Shown here in pieces: positions 7,352-13,156 of a stretch of DNA of 17,330 bases (position 1 is the first letter of the stretch; each line of letters begins with the position of its first letter). The notes beneath the pieces are model-generated. The model was not told the origin of the DNA and searched no databases. It worked only from the letters and a program-made list of their open reading frames with translations. This DNA comes from Streptomyces sp. NRRL S-31 (GTDB lineage: Bacteria > Actinomycetota > Actinomycetes > Streptomycetales > Streptomycetaceae): positions 1-17,330 of the forward strand of contig NZ_JOCB01000142.1 of NCBI RefSeq assembly GCF_000718775.1, written 5' to 3'. The translations under genes and the position numbers were made by a program.

Positions 7352-7420
7352 GCCGCCCGGGGCCCCCGGCTGTCCTAGGCCGCTCGGGGCCCCGGCTGTC
7401 CTGGGACGCTCGGGGCCCCG
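7345..7420. repeat. Three imperfect 23-27-bp GC-rich tandem repeats between convergent genes, likely bidirectional terminator
   Basis: Units start at 7345, 7372 and 7398 with the theme GTCCTAGGCCGC(C/T)CGGGGCCCC. The first overlaps the last two codons and the stop of the response regulator gene. The third ends 5 bp before the stop of the racemase-family gene. Each unit contains a self-complementary GGGGCCCC core, so RNA from either strand could fold into stacked hairpins. This would suit a shared terminator for convergent transcription. The repeats probably arose by tandem duplication. Confidence 0.7.
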
Positions 7421-7425
7421 TCCTG

Positions 7426-8181
7426 TCACACCGCCGCCTTCTCCAGCCGCCCGAGGAGGGGGTGCTCCGGGCCCGCGTCGCCGCCGGCCAGGGTGCGCCG
7501 GGCCCACCACGCCGACGCCAGGTTGGACGTGAGCAGCACCCGGCCGGGCTCCCGCCGGGCCAGCTCGTCGAGTGCGGCGAGGGTGCCCATGCCGGTACCC
7601 GTGAACAGCACGGCGGTGTCGTCGGGGTGGCCGGCCGCCGCCGTGCGGTCGAGTATCGACGCGGTCGTCACCCGGTACGGGTCGTAGTGCGGGCCGCCGT
7701 CGGGCGCCGGACCCGCCGGGACCGACACGATGCCGTCGACCGTGAGGCCGGCCCGCTCCCAGAAGGCGCGCGAGGTGTCGGTGAGCCACGGCTGGTACGG
7801 CGAGACGAGGGTCAGCCGGCGCACCCCCAGCGCTGCGCACGCGGCCAGGATCGCCTGGGTCGAGGACGTCACCGGGTAGCCCGCCCGCTCGGACAGCTCC
7901 GCGCAGAACGCCCGGTCGCCGTCCGGGTCGAGCAGGTAGTGGGAGGCGCTGCACGCCACCACCGCCGCGTCCAGCCGCATGCCGCCGAACCGGCCGAGGG
8001 TGTCGGGCAGGACCCGGTTGTAGGACTCCAGCATGTCCCTGAGGCCGAGCCCGGGTGTCGTCGGGAAGCGGGCCGTGTACACGTTCACGCGCCCGCCGAG
8101 CAGCGCGCCGAACTCCGGTTCCGCGGTCGGGTTCTCCGGCGGGACGACGAGCCCGAGCCGGGGCAGTGAGAGAAGGTCCAT
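7426..8181 (-). CDS. Asp/Glu racemase - maleate cis-trans isomerase superfamily protein with a single catalytic Cys
   Basis: A 251-residue cytoplasmic enzyme. Family marks: NPTAEPEF near the N-terminus (about residues 17-24), first cysteine motif ACSASHY (Cys77), VTSSTQAILAACAALG, and second-site motif LFTGTGMGTL. Maleate isomerases, Asp racemases and hydantoin racemases usually have two catalytic cysteines. Here the second position aligns with Thr196 while Cys77 is kept. Arylmalonate decarboxylases keep only the other one. It could be a mechanistically altered isomerase, decarboxylase or racemase acting on a dicarboxylic or 2-substituted acid of the pathway; the exact reaction is not predictable. 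The start ATG at 8181 has no Shine-Dalgarno sequence but a TANNNT hexamer 7 nt upstream. It is divergent from the carrier-protein operon, so the two share a control region. Convergent with the response regulator. Confidence 0.85.
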   Translation of the reverse strand: MDLLSLPRLGLVVPPENPTAEPEFGALLGGRVNVYTARFPTTPGLGLRDMLESYNRVLPDTLGRFGGMRLDAAVVACSASHYLLDPDGDRAFCAELSERAGYPVTSSTQAILAACAALGVRRLTLVSPYQPWLTDTSRAFWERAGLTVDGIVSVPAGPAPDGGPHYDPYRVTTASILDRTAAAGHPDDTAVLFTGTGMGTLAALDELARREPGRVLLTSNLASAWWARRTLAGGDAGPEHPLLGRLEKAAV

Positions 8182-8188
8182 GCAGGGC

Positions 8189-8194
8189 ACGGTA
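8189..8194 (-). promoter_or_regulatory. Candidate -10 element for a leaderless racemase-family transcript
   Basis: On the minus strand TACCGT (TANNNT) ends exactly 7 nt before the ATG at 8181, and no ribosome-binding sequence intervenes. This is the same arrangement as at the SARP start. No clear -35 was seen. Confidence 0.4.
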
Positions 8195-8447
8195 GGCGCG
8201 GCACGCCCGCCCGCGCGGGCTATTCGGCGCCTTCTTGCGCACCACCACACCGTTCTTGCACGGCCTGTACTTCTTGACATTCCCTGACACTTTTCCATGG
8301 CTTTCTGACGCGGGATTCCTTGCCCGGCACCCGCCGCACCCCGGAGGCTATTGGGCAGCGCCAGACGCATTCGTTCCCGGATTGCGGTTCACCGAACTCT
8401 TCCGGAAGCAAGGATGGAAATTCCTTTGCAACAAGGAGTGAACGGAA
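8195..8447. promoter_or_regulatory. Divergent control region with TTCTTG direct repeats
   Basis: This 0.25-kb AT-richer stretch lies between the racemase-family gene and the carrier-protein operon and should hold the operon promoter. Direct repeats TTCTTG(C/A) lie at 8232-8238, 8253-8259 and 8271-8277 (steps of 21 and 18 bp). Read on the minus strand they are CAAGAA-type boxes that loosely recall SARP heptamers, though the spacing is not the usual 11 bp. A TTGACA hexamer overlaps the last repeat (8274-8279) without a good -10. The region ends with a textbook ribosome site AAGGAG at 8433-8438. The 68-codon TTG-initiated open frame across it (8235-8441) has no family features. Confidence 0.35.
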
Positions 8448-9599
8448 ATGGCAGCAACGGAAAACCATGAGGAACTCGCGGTCCCGCCGCGGATATCCGA
8501 CGCGACCCTGCGCGACTCCGCGCACATGGCGGGTGTCGAGTTCGGCCCGGACGACGCGGCGGCCATCGCCGGCCTGCTGGTGCGCACCGGGGTCGAGCTG
8601 GTGGAGGTGGGCATGGTCTCCGGCCCGGGGTCGAAGGACGCCCCCCTGGTCGAGGCCGTGCACGACGCCGTCGGGCCCGAGCGCGCCATGACGCTGCTCG
8701 TGGTGCGGGACCGGCAGCAGGTGGCCCGCGCCCTCGACGAGGCCCGGCGCCTCGGCGTGCGCCACATCATGTACTCCATCCCCACCTCGGAGCAGCACGC
8801 CAAGCTGAAGCTGGGCACGCCGAGCGCCAAGTTCCTGCAAGCGCTGGCCCGTTCCGCGATCCAGCAGGCCAAGGAGCGCGGCTTCCACGTCACCTTCAGC
8901 GGCGAGGACGGCGCCCGCACGCCCAGGGAGCGGCTCGTCCCCTACGTCACCGCGGGCTTCGAGGCCGGGGCCGACCGGTTCCGGCTCGCCGAGACCGTCG
9001 CCTACCTCTCGCCCTGGCAGATGGAGTCGGTGATCGGGGACCTCACCGCGATCGACGGCTCCGAGATCGAGATCCACTCGCACAACATGCTGGGCATGGC
9101 GGTCGCCAACTCGCTCGCCGCCGTCCGGGCCGGCGCCCGGTGGATCTCCGCGACCGTCGGCGGCATCGGTGAGCGCGGCGGCAACGCCCCGCTGGCCGAG
9201 CTGCTCACCTCGCTGCGGGTGGTGTACGGCGACACCCGCTTCGACCTCGGCCACCTCACCGAGCTGTCCCGGCTCGCCCTCAAGGGCGCCGGTCTCGGCA
9301 CGGCCTTCCAGTCCGGCCCGACCACACCGCACGCCTTCGCCTACGAGCTGCCCGGCCAGCTCAGCCACCCGGAGGCATACGAGACCCTGCCGGCCGAACT
9401 CGTCGGCGGCTCCCGCGAGCTGCGGGTCCGCACCCGGCTGACCCCGGCCCTGGTCAAGTGGGCGCTGGCCGACGCCGCGGACACCGTCGACCTCGACGCC
9501 TTCACCGCCTGGCTCATCGGCCGGCAGGAGAAGGAGGGCGGCCCGCTCCTGGACCGGGACGCCATCCGCAAGGCCGCCATCGACTACCAGGCCGCCTGA
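8448..9599 (+). CDS. Homocitrate synthase / isopropylmalate synthase-like DRE-TIM (HMGL-like) enzyme
   Basis: A 383-residue TIM-barrel metal enzyme and first gene of the carrier-protein operon. The start ATG at 8448 has AAGGAG 9 nt upstream. Family marks: DATLRDSAHMAGVEF (residues 18-32), with the metal ligand Asp23 following Arg22. His210 and His212 (HSHNMLGMA) are the barrel metal-binding pair. VGGIGERGGNAPL matches the NGIGERAGN block of Claisen-condensing members. Residues 18-250 therefore resemble homocitrate, citramalate and isopropylmalate synthases. Two places differ: Met214 replaces the Asp normal in HxHND, and the C-terminal HESGIH-like motif is replaced by AYELPGQL. LeuA's regulatory domain is absent. 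It probably condenses a 2-oxo acid with an acyl-CoA or performs a related aldol/retro-aldol step, supplying the carbon skeleton that is later loaded on the AmCP. Substrates unknown. Confidence 0.86.
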   Translation: MAATENHEELAVPPRISDATLRDSAHMAGVEFGPDDAAAIAGLLVRTGVELVEVGMVSGPGSKDAPLVEAVHDAVGPERAMTLLVVRDRQQVARALDEARRLGVRHIMYSIPTSEQHAKLKLGTPSAKFLQALARSAIQQAKERGFHVTFSGEDGARTPRERLVPYVTAGFEAGADRFRLAETVAYLSPWQMESVIGDLTAIDGSEIEIHSHNMLGMAVANSLAAVRAGARWISATVGGIGERGGNAPLAELLTSLRVVYGDTRFDLGHLTELSRLALKGAGLGTAFQSGPTTPHAFAYELPGQLSHPEAYETLPAELVGGSRELRVRTRLTPALVKWALADAADTVDLDAFTAWLIGRQEKEGGPLLDRDAIRKAAIDYQAA

Positions 9600-9649
9600 A
9601 CCACCGCACCCCCCCCCGCCGATCCACGCACGAGAACGGAGCCCCCACC

Positions 9650-9835
9650 ATGTCCACCGCCACCCTGACCGGCGCCTGCCCCGAGTGCGAGACCGACCTG
9701 ACCGTGCCGCCGGTCGTCCAGGGCGAGACCCTGTCCTGCCCCGAGTGCATGCTCACCCTGCGCGTCGAGGACGTCTCCGACGGCCGGCTGACGCTCCAGA
9801 TGGTCGAGGTGCAGCTGCGCGACTGGGGCCAGTGA
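9650..9835 (+). CDS. lysW-like: LysW-type amino-group carrier protein (AmCP) ending in Gln
   Basis: A 61-residue zinc-ribbon carrier. Two Cys pairs, CPEC at 10-13 and 30-33, form the zinc site. The C-terminal tail ends LRDWGQ. LysW proteins normally end EDWGE, and LysX joins the substrate amino group to the gamma-carboxylate of that final Glu. Here codon 61 is CAG followed directly by TGA, so the acceptor residue is Gln61 and the residue before DWG is Arg rather than Glu. The frame is intact and is followed after 1 nt by the LysX-like start, so no longer C-terminus is hidden. The gene lies 50 bp after the DRE-TIM gene and is the hub for the next three enzymes. Either the Gln is deamidated, or attachment chemistry differs, or this base is a sequencing error (GAG/CAG). 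Confidence 0.93.
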   Translation: MSTATLTGACPECETDLTVPPVVQGETLSCPECMLTLRVEDVSDGRLTLQMVEVQLRDWGQ

Positions 9836-9836
9836 G

Positions 9837-10685
9837 ATGGGCCGCAGAGTCGCCATCGTCGCCGACCGGATCGCCTGGGAGGAGCGGCAGCTGATCCAGC
9901 GCGCGGACGCGCTCGGCCTCCGTGTCGACTGGGTCAACGACGAGTCCCTGTGCCTCGGGGACCCCGCCGCGCCCTCCGTCCGGGACTACGACGCGCTGCT
10001 GGTGCGCAGCCGCAGCTACACCCGCGGCGGCCTGGTCGCGAGCCTCGCCGAGGCCGCCGGGGCGCGCACCGTCAACACCGCCCGGGCGATCCACGCCTGC
10101 GAGAACAAGGCCGCGCTGCGCACCGTGCTGCGCACGGCCGGCGTCCCCGTGCCGGACTTCCGCCTCGTGCTGTCCCGCAAGGACTTCGAGCAGGCGCTCG
10201 CCGAGCTGGAGCTGCCGGTGGTGTTCAAGCCGGTCTTCGGCGGCATGGGCAAGCGGGTCACGCTGATCCGGCACGCCGACACCGCCCAGTCCGTGTACGA
10301 CTACGTCGAGGACCTCGGCCACGCCTTCGAACAGGCATGTCTGGTCGAGCCGTATCTGGGCGGCACCTCGGTGCGCTGCCTCGTCGTCGGCCGGGAGCTG
10401 GTCGGCGCCGCCGAGTTCGCCAGCGGCGGCACCGACTGGCGCAACAACGCGGCCCTCGGCAACGACACCCGCGCCCTCGCCCACGACCCCGACCTCGTCA
10501 AGATCGTCGACGCGGTCACCGCGGAGCTGGGCCCCGGCATCTACGGCGTCGACCTGTTCCGCACCGCCGACGGCCACGTCGTCAACGAGGTCAACCACGC
10601 CCCCGGGTTCCGGGCCGTGGCCTCGGCCACCGGAGCGGACGTCCCCTCGGCCATCGGCCGCTATGTGCAGGAGCTGCTCGCATGA
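9837..10685 (+). CDS. lysX-like: LysX-type ATP-grasp ligase loading the amino-group carrier
   Basis: A 282-residue ATP-grasp enzyme of the LysX/RimK group, predicted to use ATP to join an amino acid's alpha-amino group to the AmCP C-terminus. Visible features: N-terminal pre-ATP-grasp region (about 1-90), ENKAALRTVLRTAGVPVPDF leading into the ATP-grasp domain, Lys131 in VVFKP, the glycine-rich loop FGGMGKRV, GIYGVDLFRT, and the metal-binding block VNEVNHAPGF with Glu251 and Asn253. Known LysX proteins read VNEVNH at the same place. The start ATG at 9837 is 1 nt after the carrier stop, and the stop overlaps the next start (ATGA). Substrate choice (glutamate, 2-aminoadipate or a novel amino acid) cannot be read from sequence. 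It must tolerate the unusual C-terminus of its carrier. Confidence 0.92.
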   Translation: MGRRVAIVADRIAWEERQLIQRADALGLRVDWVNDESLCLGDPAAPSVRDYDALLVRSRSYTRGGLVASLAEAAGARTVNTARAIHACENKAALRTVLRTAGVPVPDFRLVLSRKDFEQALAELELPVVFKPVFGGMGKRVTLIRHADTAQSVYDYVEDLGHAFEQACLVEPYLGGTSVRCLVVGRELVGAAEFASGGTDWRNNAALGNDTRALAHDPDLVKIVDAVTAELGPGIYGVDLFRTADGHVVNEVNHAPGFRAVASATGADVPSAIGRYVQELLA

Positions 10686-11737
10686 TCCGCGCAGGAGTCG
10701 TCGGCGCCTCCGGGCTGGCCGGCGGCGAACTCATCCGACTGATCACCCAGCACCCCGACCTGGAGCTGACCTTCCTCGGCGGCTCGTCGAACATCGGCAG
10801 GCGCCCGGCCGAGCTGCACCCGGGCCTGCGCATCGACACCGGCCTGACCGTGCAGCCGGTCACCGAGGACGTCGCCGACCAGGTCGACGTCCTCCTGCTG
10901 GCCACGCCCGCCCCGGTCTCCGCCGAGCTGGCCGCCCTGCTCGCCGACCGCGTCCCGGCCGTCGTCGACCTCAGCGGCGCCTTCCGTATCCGCACCCCGG
11001 AGCGGCACAGCCGCTGGTACCCGAAGGTCCAGCGGCGCACCGACCTGGCCGACCGGTTCGTCTACGGCGTACCGGAGCTGGTCGGCGACCAGCTGCCCGG
11101 CGCGGCACTGATCTCGCTGCCGGGCTGCTACGCCACCGCGATCACCCTCGGCCTCGCCCCGCTCACCCTCGGTCTGGGCCTCGACCTGAAGACCGTGGTG
11201 GTGGACGGCAAGAGCGGCTCCAGCGGCGGCGGCCTCCAGCTGCGCACCGCCGACCTGCACCCCTTCCGCAGCGGCGCCATCGCACCGTACGCGCCCACCG
11301 GCCACCGGCACGCGGCGGAGGTCACCGACTTCCTGGAGCGCGGCAAGCCCGGCTCGATCGGCTCGCTGAGCATGTCGGCGTACGGCGTCTCCCATGTGCG
11401 CGGGCTGCTCACCAGCAGCTACGTCTTCACCGACGGCGAGGTCGACCAGCGCACGCTTCAGCGGGCCTACCTGCGCTTCTACAAGGAGCACCGGTTCGTG
11501 CGGGTGCGCCGGCACACCGAGACGCTGATCCCGGTGCCGGACCCGCAGGCGGTGCTCGCCTCCAACTACTGCGACGTGACGGTGCTGCACGACGAGGAGG
11601 GCGGCCGGATCGTCGTCCTCGCCGCCCTGGACAACCTGGTCAAGGGCGCGGCCGGACAGGCCGTGCAGGCGGTGAACCTCCGGTTCGGACTGCCCGAGGA
11701 GACGGGCCTGACGATGCACCCGGTGATGCCGGCATGA
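10682..11737 (+). CDS. lysY-like: LysY/ArgC-type N-acyl-phosphate reductase
   Basis: A 351-residue NADPH-dependent reductase of the ArgC/LysY family. It is predicted to reduce the carrier-bound acyl phosphate made by the LysZ-like kinase to an aldehyde. N-terminal Rossmann motif GASGLAGGEL (residues 8-17), catalytic Cys149 in PGCYAT, GKSGSSGGG after it, and His208/His210 in PTGHRHAAE complete the active site; length is normal. The start overlaps the LysX-like stop by 4 nt (ATGA) and the end overlaps the LysZ-like start the same way, implying coupled translation. The order carrier-LysX-LysY-LysZ marks a carrier-protein module rather than ordinary arginine synthesis. Normal ArgC acting on free N-acetylglutamyl phosphate is the alternative, made unlikely by the neighbours. 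Confidence 0.92.
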   Translation: MIRAGVVGASGLAGGELIRLITQHPDLELTFLGGSSNIGRRPAELHPGLRIDTGLTVQPVTEDVADQVDVLLLATPAPVSAELAALLADRVPAVVDLSGAFRIRTPERHSRWYPKVQRRTDLADRFVYGVPELVGDQLPGAALISLPGCYATAITLGLAPLTLGLGLDLKTVVVDGKSGSSGGGLQLRTADLHPFRSGAIAPYAPTGHRHAAEVTDFLERGKPGSIGSLSMSAYGVSHVRGLLTSSYVFTDGEVDQRTLQRAYLRFYKEHRFVRVRRHTETLIPVPDPQAVLASNYCDVTVLHDEEGGRIVVLAALDNLVKGAAGQAVQAVNLRFGLPEETGLTMHPVMPA

Positions 11738-12540
11738 GTACGCGGCACACATCCCGGGAGGCGCCGGCCGTCGTGAAGCTCGGCGGCAGCGCCGTCGACG
11801 GCCTCGACGGGAGCTGGTGGGACGATCTGGCCCGGCTGGGCCGGCGGCGCCCGCTGGTCCTGGTGCACGGCTGGTCCAAGCCGCTGCGGGAGCTGAGCGC
11901 CCGCCACCGCGAACCGTCGGCGATCCTGCGCGACCGTTACGGCAACCAGAGCCGCTGGACCACCCCCGAGGTCATCGAGGACATCAAGACCGTCAGCGCC
12001 CGGCTCGGCGCCGACGTCCTCCAGCGCCTTGAGGAGCGCGGCCTGCGGGCCGGACGGCTGCTCGGCAGCGACGGACTGCTCGCCGCCGGCGAGGCCGAGC
12101 GCTGGTGGTGGCGGGAGAAGCAGCTGGTCGAGCTGGAGAACCTGGTCGGCCCGGTCACCGGCGCAGACCCCACCCTGCTGAAGGACCTGGAGCCCGGCGA
12201 GGCCCGGCTGGTCACCCCGCTGGCCCGTAATGCCGCGGGCCGTGAGGTGAACACCGACGCCGACCGGGCCGCCGCCGCCCTCGCCGGTGCCGTCGGCGCC
12301 CCCGACCTGGTGCTCGTCACCGACGTCGCGCACCTGCTGATCGACGGCCGGCCGGTCCGCGAGATCAGCGCCGAGGCCGCCGCCGCGTTCCGCGACAAGG
12401 GCGCCACCGGAGGCATGCGCAAGAAGCTGCGGGCCGCCGGCGAGGCCCTGGAACGCGGTGTGGAGCGGGTCGTCATCGGCAGCGCGCCCGTCACCGACCT
12501 GCTCGACGCCCGCACCGGCACCGTCATCACGCGAACGTGA
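11734..12540 (+). CDS. lysZ-like: LysZ/ArgB-type amino acid kinase
   Basis: A 268-residue member of the amino acid kinase family, predicted to phosphorylate the side-chain carboxylate of the carrier-bound amino acid. Features in order: VVKLGGSA (Lys15) for ATP binding, LVLVHGWSKPL in place of the usual VHGGG loop, GREVNTDADRAA for substrate/nucleotide contact, VLVTDVAHLL and GGMRKKLRAA with the phosphate-binding lysines. HGW rather than HGG is a feature of LysZ-like enzymes adapted to a bulky carrier. The start overlaps the LysY-like stop (ATGA), and the stop is followed by a ribosome site for the amidotransferase-like gene. Together with the reductase it gives a semialdehyde on the carrier. 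Confidence 0.92.
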   Translation: MSTRHTSREAPAVVKLGGSAVDGLDGSWWDDLARLGRRRPLVLVHGWSKPLRELSARHREPSAILRDRYGNQSRWTTPEVIEDIKTVSARLGADVLQRLEERGLRAGRLLGSDGLLAAGEAERWWWREKQLVELENLVGPVTGADPTLLKDLEPGEARLVTPLARNAAGREVNTDADRAAAALAGAVGAPDLVLVTDVAHLLIDGRPVREISAEAAAAFRDKGATGGMRKKLRAAGEALERGVERVVIGSAPVTDLLDARTGTVITRT

Positions 12541-12551
12541 GGAGTACGCAC

Positions 12552-13115
12552 GTGGCGCAGCCCCGTGTCCTGGTCGTCAACAACGGAACCCTGTCCCTGC
12601 CCCAGCTGCGCCGCCGCTTCGAGGAGCTGGGCTCGGCCACCGACGCCGTCGACGCGGCGTCCGTCCCCGACCGCGTCGACGGCCGCTACCAGGCGATCGT
12701 GCTCAGCGGCACCAAGGTGCGGGCCTACGACCAAGAGCACTACAAGCCGCTCGTCGACCTCGTCATGACGTCCCGGGTGCCGGTCTTCGGCATCTGCGGC
12801 GGCATGCAGATCCTGGCGGTCTCGGCCGGCGGCCGGCTCGCCGACGGCCCGCAGCGGGTCGGCGGCTACGAGGTGCAGGTCGACAAGGAGGAACCGCTCT
12901 TCGCCTACGTCAAACCGACCGTGACGGTGTTCCACCGGCACACCCTCTACCTCCAGGAGGCCCCCGCGGGCTTCCGCTCCATCGGCCGCTCCACCGACGC
13001 GCCCGTGGAGTTCCTGCGCTCCGACGACGGACGCGTCCTCGGCTCCCAGGCGCACCTGGAGTTCCGCAGCGACGGCCTGGAGATCCTGCGGGGCTTCACG
13101 CAGCTCTACCGGTGA
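12552..13115 (+). CDS. Class I glutamine-amidotransferase-like protein (stand-alone)
   Basis: A 187-residue stand-alone GATase class I domain with an intact triad: Cys82 in FGICGGMQ, His168 and Glu170 in AHLEF. The start is GTG at 12552, chosen because TGAGGAG (12538-12544) is well spaced; an in-frame GTG at 12537 overlapping the upstream stop is possible. No synthetase domain is fused or adjacent as an obvious partner. Three roles fit. It could supply ammonia to an amination step. It could hydrolyse a gamma-glutamyl isopeptide bond, as the related PuuD and gamma-glutamyl hydrolases do, thereby releasing product from the AmCP (no LysK is present in the window). It could also deamidate the carrier's terminal Gln. 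All three are inference. Overlap of the next frame's upstream GTG with its stop suggests continued co-transcription. Confidence 0.88.
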   Translation: MAQPRVLVVNNGTLSLPQLRRRFEELGSATDAVDAASVPDRVDGRYQAIVLSGTKVRAYDQEHYKPLVDLVMTSRVPVFGICGGMQILAVSAGGRLADGPQRVGGYEVQVDKEEPLFAYVKPTVTVFHRHTLYLQEAPAGFRSIGRSTDAPVEFLRSDDGRVLGSQAHLEFRSDGLEILRGFTQLYR

Positions 13116-13156
13116 CCGCCGCCGATCCACCCACTCACGAGGACTTGAGAGTTGAC

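Noticed and set aside
8235..8441. A 68-codon TTG-started frame ending 6 nt before the DRE-TIM start, considered as a leader peptide
   Set aside because: No ribosome site before the TTG, no codon bias typical of the genome, no run of regulatory codons, and no attenuator hairpin seen.
10682..12540. Interpreting the reductase and kinase as the primary arginine genes argC and argB
   Set aside because: They are joined by stop-start overlaps to a LysX-type ligase and a LysW-type carrier and lack argJ/argD neighbours, so the carrier-bound pathway fits better.
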